64,000 bases of DNA from Blastomussa wellsi (lineage: Eukaryota; Cnidaria; Anthozoa; Scleractinia; Plerogyridae): assembly GCA_947652115.1 (NCBI GenBank), contig OX393561.1, positions 28,290,256 to 28,354,255 on the forward strand, given 5' to 3'. The translations under genes were made by a program, and so were the position numbers. The notes beneath the pieces are model-generated. The model saw nothing but the letters and a program-made list of their open reading frames with translations, was not told the DNA's origin and made no database searches. Shown piece by piece: positions 12,901-23,331 of this stretch (position 1 is its first letter; the number at the start of each line of letters is the position of its first letter).

Positions 12901-15900
12901 AGACCAGCTGCTCTCTGATCACGGCAATGTATACTTCAGGGTAAGTACCAGCTTTGCTTTGGTTATGGGTAAACTTACTCATACCCGGCATTGGATCATT
13001 TTGGAAATTTTATCTATACCCGTCTTTTGTCTACTGAATGGTCGATGTGTTGATAACATGAAAAGGAATTAGTTATTTGTGTGTCACTCGTAGTGAGAAG
13101 CCATTTTGAATCTTCTGATAATCCACGGAGGTCAGGATTTCCCAAGTGCTTTTCAGTTTAAAATTGGACACTTATTTCATATACTTTAGTCTCGATCATC
13201 AGTTCCTGGTCAGCAGAGGTAATCTGTTGTCTTTTTCCAGGCGCGTCAGAACGAACTTGGAGACAAACTTGATCTTGGAAGTTTTCTTATAAAACCAGTT
13301 CAGAGGATAGGAAAATACAGTCTTCTGTTACGAGTGAGTAAAGAAAAGCTCAGTCTTTTTCATTACCGTAGGCATGCCGTCGGATAGACGTTTGATTGAT
13401 ATCTGTGTTCATTTTCAGGACATGATCAAAGCTCTGAATGCGGGACATCCGAAAATCAACGAACTCAAGGTACATTTGTTCAGTGGGGTTTGAATATTCA
13501 GGATCGACAAGCGACAAAAGAGTAGCAAGAAAATTATTTCAGTTGAAAGAGGAAAGGTGTCATTGAAACTAAATTTCCAACCCTGGACTGTAAACTCTTC
13601 TACTAACCTTGATTCCAGTTAACGGGTTTCACACTCTCTTCCTCCGAATCATACAATAGATTGAGAGAAGACAATCATCTCGCAAATGCTGAACTGTCTA
13701 CTATATCGTTGTGCTTCGCAAAATTAGCATTTCGAATGCTTTGTTATGATTCTGTAGAATGTCGTTATAAAGTATGGCTTTTTATAAACACTATAACACT
13801 CATATCGCGATTACCCGCTTATTAAAGTTTCGCGAAATTTAGTTCCTTTCAGTGCAATGTTTTCCCAAATCGCAAAATCCAAGTCTCGGGAATTATGCCT
13901 TTCCATTTTCGCGAATGTAAATTCCCGCGAAAATGAGTAACGATGAAGTATCATATGATGGAAACTGAAATTCAATATTTTTTCTTTGAAAATTTTAAAA
14001 CTGCCATACCGTAATAATATTATTACTCTTTGAATAGCACGCGAAGAAACTTTTCCGCCTCAGCGACATGCACGCTTAATTATTGGCTGCTTTATTTGCA
14101 GGCTGCAGAGGAAATGGTGAAGTATCAACTGAGACACGGCAACGACTTGCTTGCTTGGGATTCCCTAAGAGGCTGTGACGTAAGTGTGGGTAGAATTATT
14201 TTAACAACAATAATATTTAGCTTTCATCCTTTCTTTACAAAAAGATATTGCTTTTATACAAAGGATCGGCTCACGAGCGGAATAAACAAATGAACGAGCA
14301 GGCAAACAAACAAACAACTGATGACCAAGGAAACCAAAATAAGATAAAGCATTCTTAAGGTTGACGCTGCTGTTTAGTTGCATATGGATGTTACATTTTT
14401 GTTGTTGTTTTCTTGTTTTGCTTCCAGTTGTTTTCCCTTTTTCTATTGCGTAGTGGATATATTTAAAAATACGCTGATTTTGGTAAGGGTCTCGGCAATC
14501 AAGCATTATAATAATCCAAACTAAATTTTCTTGTCGTAGATGAATGTTAAAGAACAGGGTCGCCTATTGCGCCAGGACAACTTCATTGTATGGACTGGAA
14601 AAAAGAAGCATCAGCGGCGAGTGTTCTTGCAAGATGACCTTGTCATATTCAGCAAGGTTAGGAAGCAGCCGGGAGGAGTGGACCTGTATTACTACAAGAA
14701 CTCAATCAAGGTATGTCACACAGATGATCGTGTTGTATTCTACAGTACTCATCAGTTGCAGTACTTTCATGAGACTACACTGGTTTGTTTTGGACAGAAA
14801 ACCGAGATGCTAGAATTTTGAAGGATTGAATCAGCGTGTTTCCAGGTGTAATACCTGTCCACTGAAACAACTTTGGTACACATACACGCGCTGTTTTCAT
14901 GTAACTTCCTTTACGATCTGTACATTGTTTGATGTTTATCAAAGCAAACACTGATTTTTACTATTGAGGGATGGATTTCACCACTTACAAACCTGTTTAA
15001 AAAGGCAGCTTCATCAATTTCCTCTTTCAGTCTGTTTAATCTCGTTATGTTATGTTTTCTTTCATTCAGACAACCGATCTTGGTCTTACGGAGAACATCG
15101 GTGACAGCGGGCTAAAGTTTGAACTGTGGTTTAGGAGACGGAAGCCAGAGGACACTTTTGTTCTACAGGTCAGCGGCTCTTGATTGTTGGTTGGCTACAT
15201 CCATGAAAATAACTTACCTAAGAAAATACCTTACGAACCTTTCTCACGACAAGGCGGTCCGTACTATCTACGATCTGCGATTTTCCTCTGAAATGTAAAA
15301 AAATGTAAATGTATTTTAAGTGGTCATGCACTTAGCTTGTTTAGCATTGAGCTTAGCATTCCACTGAAACAAAGGAAACAAATATTTAAATAAACATAGC
15401 ACGGTTTAAAATCTCAACTGGCGGGAGGCACACCAGTTGGCTAATTAAAAGCGTGACCGATCATTTGAATTCGAGACTACCGAAAAACAAATCCCGCTAG
15501 CGGAGGGCTGGGCGGCTTCTGAATCGGGATTAGCTTACTTTACTTTGTTATCTCGCGTTTTTCATGAGAAAGGTAAAGTCTGCATTCGGGCCGAGTGGCT
15601 CATCAGGCCGGAGCTTACCTCCGGTTTCTGTAGCATGAAGCGACTTGGAGTATTTCTACTCCCCCCTGGATGGGATGCTAGTCCATCGCAGGGTTACCCC
15701 CAGCAGTAAATTTGCTGGTACCCATTTATACACCTGGGTGAAGAGAGGCACTGTGAGAGTAAAGTGTCTTACCCAAGAACGCAACGCAGTAACCCGGCCG
15801 AGGCTCGAACGCGGACCGTCCGATCCAGGTCCAGCGCACTAACCATTAGGCTACTGCGCCTCCAACAGTTTTTCACGAGAAAAGCTGTGATAAAAAGTCG

Positions 15901-17267
15901 GCTTTACTGTTACTGATTGCACAATATTTTTCTGCAGGCCCAATCTCTTGAAGTAAAGTCGGCTTGGGTGACAGAAATCACAAGATTGCTATGGAAACAA
16001 GCCATGCGAAGCAGAGGTATTTGTTCATTGTGTGTCAGAGTGAATCACTAGGCTGGGCAATAAGGTCAAAAGACTTTCTTCAGTTAGGAATAGACGAAAT
16101 GTTTGTCACAATCTAATTTGTAAGACATTTATTAGTATTTTTGATTAAATCGTTGATTGCCTTATTGATTTCAGAGTATGGTTTAACGGAAGCGTCAACA
16201 GGGATCAGCGTCGGCAGCCAGCCACCTCTGATCATACCAAGCACCCAGCCAGGCGACACCTCACCGTACCAGCCAATAGTGAACTCGGTTAATGTCCCTC
16301 TGATGAGAACCCAGTCCGCACCGTCCAACTGTTCCAGTCCTCACTCGACGAAGAAGCGGTTATCACTCATCAGTTCAGAAACTGCTTCAAGCATTGACTC
16401 TTCAAGCAGCAGCGGCGTGTACGATCTTAATCTTCATACAATGGACGAGGATGTCTCCTTACGAAGCTGCGTTTCAACACCACTTGAAGAAAAACTGTCT
16501 AAATGCAGCATGAAGCGCAATAACGTGCGGAAAATCTCTTTGGAGAGATCACCTTTGGTACATTCTAATAGTAAAGAAAGACTTGCCGAGAAAGTTACTT
16601 CCGGTAGCAATGAAAAAGTTCCTGAAAGAAGAAGGAGTATGAGTAGTATCGAGTGGACGTCAAGCTACAAACATCGAAAAGATAAATGTGTTACGCCGGA
16701 CGAGGACAAAAAGGGAGATACTTTCAAACCATTTTCGTTTCTTGACAAATTGCCTGAGAGAGAAAGATCCAGAAGCAATGCGTTCCCAGTTAGCGAAACA
16801 CCGCCAGTAACACGGAGACGGATCAAAGAAAAAACGGAGATATTTAACACCGTGCCCACCCGGAGGCGATCGCTTATAGAAAGAATATCGCTTAAATCGC
16901 ACATGGACAATACCTCGAAAAGACTCTCCTTCGAAACGCCGAGTTCAAAAAATGGAAAAGGTAGTGAAACTGAGGAAGGGAAACACAAGACGTGGATAGG
17001 ACAAATTACAGAGGTAAAAAAATACCTATGCCTTGATTTGAATGTCTGTCAAATGTCTCTGAAACACACCACCCCGCACTTGCGCGAGAGCATGTTAGTT
17101 GCAGTAACAGCAGCAGCAATTAAAAAAACAACAACAACATGAACAAAACTCGGTTCCAGTTACTCTGTATTTGCTTCAAATCTAAGAAAGTCGGTATGTG
17201 ACACTGAAGAGATGACTAGAATACTAACTTAAATAAATGGCGATGTTATTTTATTTTTCAGGTCTGA
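922..17267 (+). CDS. PLEKHG4: PLEKHG4/puratrophin-like Dbl-family RhoGEF (SEC14, spectrin-like, DH-PH), 5' partial
   Basis: Twenty-one exons whose phases all join: 922-1027, 3856-3960, 5778-5894, 8233-8619, 9624-9746, 10095-10286, 10795-11082, 11270-11494, 11589-11641, 11945-12020, 12129-12232, 12348-12417, 12851-12940, 13241-13333, 13419-13469, 14102-14179, 14540-14710, 15070-15168, 15938-16016, 16175-17013, 17262-17267. About 1116 residues are visible. The order is end of a CRAL-TRIO/SEC14 lobe (exons 1-3), long helices of spectrin-repeat type (exons 4-7), an acidic linker (exon 8), DH (exons 9-16; starts KLMYIFQEMIDTERDYV, conserved core LGSFLIKPVQRIGKY), PH (exons 17-19; TENIGDSGLKFELWFRRRKP) and a Ser/Arg-rich tail. 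The family exchanges GDP for GTP on Rho GTPases at membranes and actin. The first exon begins in phase 2, so upstream exons lie outside the window. PLEKHG4, PLEKHG4B and ARHGEF40 share this order; MCF2/MCF2L is a close alternative. Confidence 0.92.
1805..1831 (+). other. Weak hammerhead-core-like motif
   Basis: A CTGATGA element followed after a short spacer by CGAAACG has the order of a hammerhead ribozyme core as found in Penelope-like element terminal repeats. Helix II would be only about two base pairs. No Penelope coding sequence was seen next to it. Confidence 0.2.
1882..2690 (+). mobile_element. PIF/Harbinger non-autonomous element with 17-bp TIRs and TAA target duplication
   Basis: The element starts GGGCCTGTTCGCACTAC and ends with its exact reverse complement (17 bases). 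TAA lies immediately outside on both sides (1879-1881 and 2691-2693). A TWA duplication with G-rich TIRs is diagnostic of PIF/Harbinger. The 809-bp length is too short for the autonomous two-gene element, so this is an internally deleted copy. It sits in the first visible intron of the RhoGEF gene. Confidence 0.85.
2103..2489 (+). pseudogene. Possible N-terminal remnant of a Harbinger transposase
   Basis: A 128-codon open frame inside the TIR element. It has an Arg run followed by FHPYWTFPRPVESWFEI, resembling the basic stretch plus W/P-rich segment that precedes the DDE domain in PIF/Harbinger transposases. No DDE catalytic residues follow before the stop, so it cannot encode an active enzyme alone. 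The assignment rests on position inside a Harbinger-type element and this short resemblance. Confidence 0.35.
2745..2826 (-). repeat. Truncated copy of the tRNA-Thr-like SINE tail
   Basis: Shares the GAAATGATCATCGCAGT block and the TTTCCAATTT-gagc-AATTGGAATAA block with the two SINE copies at 22.7-23.0 kb. It stops after 'cagagcttcaacc', so the tRNA-like head is missing. Orientation follows the complete copies. Confidence 0.55.
3961..5777 (+). other. RhoGEF intron without recognised content
   Basis: Between the exons ending at 3960 and starting at 5778. No gene, RNA gene or clear repeat was recognised. Confidence 0.4.
7291..7594. mobile_element. MITE pair: hairpin repeat joined to a TTTAGTATATACACAG-TIR element
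   Basis: TTTAGTATATACACAG at 7360-7375 is inverted exactly at 7579-7594, giving a 235-bp unit. Abutting it on the left, ACAATTATTCTT and its complement AAGAATAATTGT enclose a roughly 70-bp hairpin (about 7291-7360). A further dyad GCATTATTCAC/GTGAATAATGC lies inside at 7492-7523. The whole sits in a RhoGEF intron. No target duplication could be fixed. Confidence 0.55.
9234..9307. repeat. Hairpin-forming inverted repeat (23-bp arms)
   Basis: GTCGCCACGAAGCTCTTCGG at 9234 is matched by an inverted arm ending at 9307, with about two mismatches and a roughly 28-base loop. Likely the core of a small MITE in the intron before the exon at 9624. Confidence 0.6.
11805..11838. repeat. Tetranucleotide microsatellite (GACA/GACG)n
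   Basis: Uninterrupted GACA units run into GACG units in the intron between the exons ending at 11641 and starting at 11945. Confidence 0.85.
15573..15867 (-). mobile_element. tRNA-derived SINE with target-site duplication (copy 1)
   Basis: Read on the minus strand, it begins with a tRNA-like head (A box TAGCCTAATGG, B box around GTTCGAGCC) at about 15863-15790. A conserved body follows: 'taaatgggtaccagca', 'ggatgggatgctagtcc' on the opposite strand. GTTTTTCATGAGAAAG at 15557-15572 and GTTTTTCACGAGAAAAG at 15868-15884 flank it as an imperfect direct repeat of about 16 bases, as expected for LINE-driven insertion. It lies in the RhoGEF intron before the exon at 15938. A second copy is at 62.2 kb. 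Confidence 0.8.
16175..17013 (+). CDS. PLEKHG4: Penultimate exon of the RhoGEF: Ser/Arg-rich C-terminal tail
   Basis: An 839-base exon directly after the PH domain. It opens with AG, completing a Glu codon begun in the previous exon, and ends in phase 0 at a GAG|GTAAAA donor. The roughly 279 residues are low-complexity and basic. Ser-rich stretches alternate with RRRS/RRxS-type clusters (for example ERRRSMSS and TRRRSLIER), which resemble basophilic kinase or 14-3-3 sites. No folded domain is recognised. If the donor were ignored, translation would run 43 residues into low-complexity intron and stop. Splicing to 17262 is preferred because both sites are canonical and the phase fits. Confidence 0.8.
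17262..17267 (+). CDS. PLEKHG4: Terminal coding mini-segment giving C-terminal Val and stop (ITEV-COOH)
   Basis: Acceptor TTTTTCAG at 17254-17261 is followed by GTC TGA. Joined in phase 0 to the exon ending at 17013, the protein ends Gly-Gln-Ile-Thr-Glu-Val. The remainder of this exon is 3' UTR. The final four residues fit the class I PDZ-ligand rule (Ser/Thr at -2, hydrophobic at 0). Confidence 0.65.
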   Translation, partial: V

Positions 17268-17960
17268 CGAGATGGTCTGCCTGGCTAGCTGTTACAAGCT
17301 TAGTCCTGCTAAACTGGTTTGAAACAAGCTTGACCAGAAAGATGGAAGATCGATGTTACTGCTACCAAACTGAGTTGTTGTCCTCAGTTTAAGAATTTAA
17401 CTGAAGAATTTTATCAATCTCCATTGCTATCATTTCAATGCCTTTTATTGAAATGTTTAGTGTTTTACAGTGAATTTGTAAACCAATGAAAATGGATGCA
17501 AAGTGTATAAAATAGAAGTATTAATAGTATCATGAAGTTATGTTTAAGACTATATTTGCAATTTCAAAATTATTCAATTATGCGTCATTGTTTTATATCA
17601 TTGTCTTATATTGTGAATATGAAAATATATCAGTGGACAATATCATATATTCCCATGCTATATTTTGTAAGAAACTTGTTTATACGAATTAGATTTGGTA
17701 ATATGTTTTATCTGACGAACAATGTGTAGGTATCAGTAGCGCTGAAAACTAAAGGTAACTTATTTTACTTATTGCATGATGAAAGAATTCGATTAAATGT
17801 CGGGGTTTCAAGAAATTAACAGTTTATCATGGTTCCATTTTTTGGTCCACATTTGTCGGGGTACAATCATGTAACTAAAGTGGATTTGTCTTTGGGAATA
17901 ATTCACTTTGCATTTCATCGACGAGAGATGTTTTGTATAAACCGATAAGTAATAAAATTC
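17268..17960 (+). other. Probable 3' UTR of the RhoGEF gene with AATAAA
   Basis: AT-rich non-coding sequence follows the TGA at 17265-17267. A canonical AATAAA hexamer lies at 17951-17956, so cleavage shortly downstream is plausible. The end is inferred, not seen. Confidence 0.4.
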
Positions 17961-18812
17961 TCATAAAACCGTTTTGCACATGAAAACAAAAGCTCTCGGT
18001 AGTCACTGCACTTTTATAGCTGTAAAACATTGAAGACTCTAAACAAACTGTTCTTTTGCTATGTACAAGTAAAAAACGCCGAGCTTTTGATTGCCAGCCG
18101 CTTTATGACCTTGGATGGATAAAACATGCCGCCAAAGATAAATTTTTCGAAACTGCAAAGAGCATATCTGAGGAATATTCTCGGGATCGATTGAGTCACA
18201 TGCTTAGTAAACGAGCTGTTACCACTAACGTTTTTATTGCATTCTTTTCAAAGTCACATATTTGTATATATTTTCAGTAGACATACTTTTTATTCTGGCA
18301 GCCGAAAGCTCGAAGTTTTTTACTGGTATATAGCCATAGAATTCTTTTTTTAGTTTTATACCTTAAAGGGCCCAAGTCAGCCTCCGCCATGTTCGATGCC
18401 ATCAAAATTATGGAAATTGTATGGTGAAGCGTAATCTTATTACATTGCTGTGAGTAGTAGAGTGTAAACGCCCATACAGATCGGACGCGAATATTTTATC
18501 GCACTTATGAAAAAGTGAATTCTACTGCTGATTTGTATTGGAGTTTACAGAGCATTCATGTGACCTGAATAGTATCTATTCCTCATTGGATCTATTCCTT
18601 TTGAATTATTAATGAATTTTAGAAGTTATATTACTGTGGGCATTTAATTACTTTTAGCAAGTTTCTTTGTTATCTATTTTGTTTCGACACGCTCTGCATA
18701 AAATGTAATACTGAAAACTCTCGCATGTGAAGAAAAACAAAGTCATGGCTGACTGGGGTCTTTTAGGATTAAGTTTGGATAGAGTTTAATGTCAATTCAT
18801 GTTTGTCATCGA

Positions 18813-18887
18813 AGCCATGTTGGATGATGCGAACAAAAGATTTCTGGTTAGCCTCTTTTGTTTGGTCAAATCATCTAACATGGCTGC
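18813..18887. repeat. Inverted repeat hairpin containing GCCATGTT arms
   Basis: GCCATGTTGGATGAT with downstream ACAAAAGA is inverted as TCTTTTGT followed by ATCATCTAACATGGC. Probable small MITE downstream of the RhoGEF gene. Confidence 0.5.
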
Positions 18888-19222
18888 CACGCTCATTGTC
18901 ATTTGAATCTCTCGGTATTGGTTGTAAACCGGCAATTACAAATCTAAACCTGCTTTGAAATTAGACACAACTTGAAAATAGCGCGCAGAGTGGACGGTAT
19001 TATAAATCCTTTATTAAGCCACCTGCCTTTAGTAAACCACCACGCCGTCTTGGAGCTCAGTTTATAACGTGACTGTTGGCATCAATAGTGTATGCAACAA
19101 TTGCAGAGCGATGTTTGAATAAAGTTTACCTATCTTATTGTATCTCGGTAATGTACATTGCTCAGCATTTTGCTAAATATTAACAAGCGACCACCCTGTA
19201 ATAATCCACCCCCTCTTTTTAG

Positions 19223-19292
19223 CCACCCCTCCAAAATACCTGAAAGAAATAGTTTTCGATGAGTTGAAACGTCAGTATGGAATATCGCCGAG
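19223..19292 (+). other. Unassigned exon-like open frame
   Basis: A pyrimidine tract and AG precede a frame reading TPPKYLKEIVFDELKRQYG and on to a weak GTTCGT donor. The composition looks protein-like, but the family is not recognised and no partner exon was found. It may be a chance frame or a pseudogene fragment. Confidence 0.2.
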
Positions 19293-20239
19293 GTTCGTGT
19301 ACTCATTACTATTGTTTTGCAAGGATATCGGATGTTAATAATGAAGAAAAAGGTAAGTTTTTAGTCGTAAATTTTATTTTGGCTTGTTTGCATTCCATCT
19401 TGTGAGACTTGATAAACACTGCAGGCGGAGGTTGCGCAGTATGGACTGGAAATGGCGTTTAAGAATAGGAGAAGGAGGAGGAGTAATGTTAATAATGCAA
19501 ATCAATAAAAATCTGAGGAGGAGGAAATAATAAACGTGCGGTGGTGAAGGCCCAACAATAGAATTGTTGTGGGCACTAGTGCTTAGGATTAAGTTCAATG
19601 AAATTCTTTTCATTGGTATGCTTTTATCGTTGAGTGAAGTTTGCGTGACCACCCGTCAATTTAAAAAAAATCCTCGTTCCCAGGGCTTTCCCTCTGATAA
19701 TTTGGAAGGGAAAACCCGGCAGGGAATAGGTGATCGAAATGGCAGAAAAAACCACTACGCATGTGTATAACGCGAAGATGTCTAGATGAGGTCCTAGTCA
19801 GAAACGGAGGCCATGATCCATCGATGACGTAATTTTAGCTCAAACGTGCGAACTTGCGGTGCTTTATATTGCAAAAATTGGAAGAAAAATAATTGCCATA
19901 GTTTAACCAAGTTTAAGTTATCGTAAAAACCTCATCTTCACGTTTAGATTTTAAGCCACAGAGACCGGCCGAGATGGACCATAATGGAGTACGGCTGTGC
20001 GGCTTTTTCCCCAAACCTTCACGGTATTCTATGATGTCAGTAGTCGGCGAAAAATCGAGGCCTAGGAACTAGGCGAGGAGTGATCAAGTCAAGTCAAATA
20101 ACTTTATTTAAACTCGGTAAACTTGGTATGTAAACTTCGTCGAAATTGTTATGACGCAAGTGCCTTTGTAATGACGTTATGTAATTATGAGGGGTCGATT
20201 ATGAATAATTAGCTATTAGGCCTTATCACAGTTTTAGAC

Positions 20240-20470
20240 GCTGACGACTTCGACTGCCAACCTTCCACAGTCCGAATACTGTGTTCAAGCAGACCGTTGG
20301 ACTGTGCCGGGGAGGTGAGGGCTGCTGGTAACATGCTCGAAACTCCATTCACTGGCGGAGCTTTGGGATTTTCTGATTGCAAATTGTAGACCCTTGTCCG
20401 TTAGCAGCCTGTAGGGAATGCCATGGACAGCAAAGTAAAGCTTCATCCTCGTAATCACGGTTTAGGACGA
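20240..20470 (-). pseudogene. Ty3/Gypsy retrotransposon integrase relic
   Basis: On the minus strand from about 20428 the frame reads HGIPYRLLTDKGLQFA, then WSFEHVTSSPHLPGT. After a one-base frame shift it continues with QSNGLLEHSIRTVEG. This is the integrase core around its second catalytic Asp (TDKG) and its Glu (NGLLE), with the family's H.TSSP...QSNG motif. The frameshift, and the lack of the rest of pol, show a dead fragment. Confidence 0.75.
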
Positions 20471-21094
20471 TAAATCGCTGATGGCATTCATCTCGAACTA
20501 ATCTGAGAAGGAGTCGACGGGTGACCATTCCAACTGAATATGTCTTCGCTCACAAGGGACCATGGGAGGACTGGATGAATAATAAGCGGTTCTTTTTGCT
20601 GATGGGGCTTAGCACTGTTGCAAGGCTCGCACGCAGCGACAGCCAAGTCGATGTTGACTGGATTCTTGTTTCTTACTTATTATGTGAAATTAGGCTTGCA
20701 TCTTCGATACAGCTGTATTTGCGTCTAAGATCTGTGTTTCTCAACTTGAATTTGAAAGCTTTCCCAGTAGTACTCTTCCTCTTATCTTGATGCGGTGAAA
20801 ATATGGTGTTTTGTAATGATCAAGTAGAGATTTAAACCAAAATTTCGAGTTAAAGTCATTGATGAAAGCATATATAATGCAGTTTTCACCGAAAGAAATT
20901 TTTTCTTGATTTTTGGAAATCCGCTAGTGAACAAAACAAGACCAGAATTTGCTTTCACACAATTGATGAAGAGATGACATTTAGGGCAGAGGTGACATTT
21001 ATCGGTTTCTCTACAAAGTGGTTCACTGCTGCCTTTGCAGCAGCCTTTTTGCTCTTCTAACATCGGCTTCGGCATTTAGCTTTAGCTACTAGAC

Positions 21095-21220
21095 TGCACT
21101 GCTTCGATCTGCAGCAAGAGGTTCCCCGTTGACGGGTGGCCGAGGCCAAACACAGTCATGTGACTCACTCTCTTGCAGACATCCCTGAAGTGTAGCTTGG
21201 GTCTTCCAACAGGCCTGTTG
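21095..21220 (-). pseudogene. LINE ORF C-terminal relic
   Basis: Minus-strand frame reads VGRPKLHFRDVCKRVSHMTV, resembling the RGRPxxRxxDxxKR tail found at the C-terminus of LINE reverse transcriptases. It could be a fragment of the same family as the LINE at 23.5-25.7 kb. Confidence 0.5.
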
Positions 21221-21317
21221 ATGCCGAATTCCTCAGACATGATTCCATCCTATTGTACAGTGTCCCTTGACCCATTATGAAATTACTTGATGAAGTTCAG
21301 GAGTTTAGGAGGGTAGC

Positions 21318-21791
21318 TGTGACGGAATCCGTCCGCCACACTAATGGGCCATCTTTAACGCACGACCCGACCGACCACGTGCATAAACAACTAAAAAACA
21401 CGCAAAAGAGATAATTTTAAAAACGTAAATTTTAATGCTAAGACTAAAAATAACACCACGAAGTATGATTATTTCTTATTACAAAGAAACAACGGTAAAT
21501 GTGCTAATTACTACATATAAAATACCACTGAATTTAAAGCGCAGACTAATTATTAGATCGTACCTGCATATTTACCTGCATATTATACACTAATATAGTG
21601 TATATAATGTTAGATTGTCTTTGCGCTTGTACCTACAACACCTTTCCAGCAACTTACAAGTCCCGATAAGTACACTTCAACACAAATACCACTAACGAAC
21701 CTTCTCTCCCTGAGCTTCTCTTCTCCCGGTTTTGTCTTTTGGTTTTACCTCGGAACCGGGTCACTTCACGTCTCCAGTTTATTACTTGTCA
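21318..21791. other. Weak solo-LTR candidate
   Basis: The stretch begins TGTGACGG and ends CTTGTCA, giving TG...CA ends, and lies near Gypsy and LINE debris. No flanking direct repeat was found, so an LTR identity is only a guess. Confidence 0.15.
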
Positions 21792-21807
21792 CGGGTGCGG
21801 ATACAGA

Positions 21808-21821
21808 GGGGGGGGGGGGGG
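21808..21821 (+). repeat. Poly-G tract (14 G)
   Basis: An uninterrupted G run followed by GTGG and TGGG groups. It could form a G-quadruplex and is error-prone to sequence. Confidence 0.85.
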
Positions 21822-22693
21822 TGGATTGGGTGGATTTCCACCCCCTTTTTAGAGTAAAAGTAAAAAAAAATAATGCTATTAAAAGTGAAATAGAAAATAA
21901 ATATGTTTCCATCTATTTGTTAAAAGTGAAATGAAATAATATATAGCAAGAAAAGTCACAAATAGTTTATCCTACAAACATGGCGTAGGAGCACAATGGC
22001 TACCGAAAGGCTTTCAGACTTAGCTGTGAATCAGGTGTGCCACAAGTATATGGCAATGTATCCAAGACGAATGATGTCAGCTTTTCTCCTCAGTCAATAA
22101 TCAGGTTGTAAGTATGGTATTCTTCTAACAAGACACACTAATAGTGAAGTTGTCTCGTCGTTCAAATTGAGTTCTATATCTTGCGGTTCCGGCCATGACG
22201 ATGTGACTACATGTACAGTAACAATAAATACACCAATGCTGCCTCTTTAGAGACGGACCATCAGATATTTTAGGGGTGTGTCTGTTGGATTCAGCTTTTT
22301 GGTCTTGCGCGACTTTTTTTCCTGGAGTAGCATTTGTGATAGATTTTTTCGTAGTTTTTCGTCCACAGCCTTCTCACCAAACTCGTCGCTTCAAGCTCTT
22401 CAAACTCTTCAAGGCCCTCTTACAACTCAAGAACTTTCCTGACCCTTACACGCGTAAAATAAAATGACAAATCGTATTGTGTCGAAGCTAGAAATTAATA
22501 GTTTACGAGGCTTAACGCTGCTAACGCTACGGCTACACAATAACACTACTAATTTACAATGGGATGGTTTATGAAGTTACTGATAAGTACAATACAGGTT
22601 AGGTAATGTGAAAACAAATGACAACTAAAAGAAAACGTTTTAAGACACAAAAATAACTCATGATCTACATTCTTGTAACATTCCAATTAATTA

Positions 22694-22701
22694 AAGTGAG
22701 A

Positions 22702-22741
<40 letters not shown>

Positions 22742-22762
22742 TAAAAAAGCCTTAAACAATCA

Positions 22763-22796
<34 letters not shown>

Positions 22797-22860
22797 GATA
22801 CCGGTGCGATGCTGTACCAACTGAGCTAGGAAGCCACACGTTAGAAGCAAGGTCAGTTAT
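22694..22860 (-). mobile_element. tRNA-Thr-like SINE unit 1
   Basis: On the minus strand a 72-nt tRNA-like head at 22764-22835 (GGCTTCC acceptor, A box TAGCTCAGTTGG, B box GGTTCGAATCC) is followed by a body ending in the ATGATCATTTCTCACTTT block. The nominal anticodon is GGT, but position 33 is C rather than the universal U and the D and anticodon stems are imperfect. It is better read as a SINE head than a working tRNA gene. Confidence 0.65.
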
Positions 22861-22872
22861 CGTATGTAGATG

Positions 22873-23050
22873 AAAGTGAGAAATGATCATCGCAGTAAAT
22901 TTCCAAATTAAGCAATTGGAATAAGAAACCCAAAAAAATCAGAGCTTTAACGGGATTCGAACCTGTGACCTCGCGATACTGATGCGATGATGTCCTCTTG
23001 GTTCTACCAACTGAACTATGAAGCCACACGTTGAGAGTGAGGTAAATTTA
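22873..23050 (-). mobile_element. tRNA-Thr-like SINE unit 2 (tandem neighbour)
   Basis: Repeats the body and tRNA-like head of unit 1 about 180 bases on, including the flanking CACACGTT. The head is more degenerate, with an insertion in the anticodon region. Two units in the same orientation suggest tandem duplication rather than two independent insertions. Confidence 0.6.
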
Positions 23051-23140
23051 TAGAGTTCATATTTTTCATGCGAGAAGTGAATTGACGTAAAACATATGAA
23101 ATAATCCATATATGAAGTGCGGATGTAGATGAACAGCTAC

Positions 23141-23331
23141 AAGGGAGGTGGGTTCTCCGTTGCCGAACAATTTAATTTATACCTGAACACAACCAAGTCC
23201 AGGACATGCGAGTGTCTGTTGTAAGGATGAACGGCAAAACGGCAACACGACAGCGCGAGGAAAGACGACTTATCTTCCAGATGGGTACACTAACCCCTAG
23301 GGGCTTGAACATTGATTTTAAGTTTATTTAA
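23141..23331 (+). pseudogene. C-terminal end of a Penelope-like element ORF
   Basis: Frames read GGGFSVAEQFNL, then after a one-base shift IPEHNQVQDMRVSVVRMNGK and on through RQREERRLIFQMGTLTPRGL to a TAA at 23329-23331. The (R/W)...L.TL.P.GLN ending after a GIY-YIG-type region is typical of Penelope-like retroelement proteins. The element is 5'-truncated, with no reverse transcriptase visible. The hammerhead-like core 135 bases downstream supports the call. Confidence 0.6.

Larger units (their letters stand above)
17961..20230. other. Intergenic stretch with no recognised gene
   Basis: Only the hairpin at 18.8 kb and an unassigned exon-like frame at 19.2 kb stand out. Confidence 0.4.

Noticed and set aside
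17014..17142. Read-through C-terminus of the RhoGEF
   Set aside because: Crosses a canonical donor and becomes low-complexity (poly-Thr); kept only as possible intron retention.
18056..18280. 74-codon open frame after the RhoGEF gene
   Set aside because: Downstream of the likely polyadenylation signal, no splice partners or recognised domain.
22764..22835. Functional tRNA-Thr(GGT) gene
   Set aside because: No U33, mismatched D and anticodon stems, and a repeated non-tRNA body attached.
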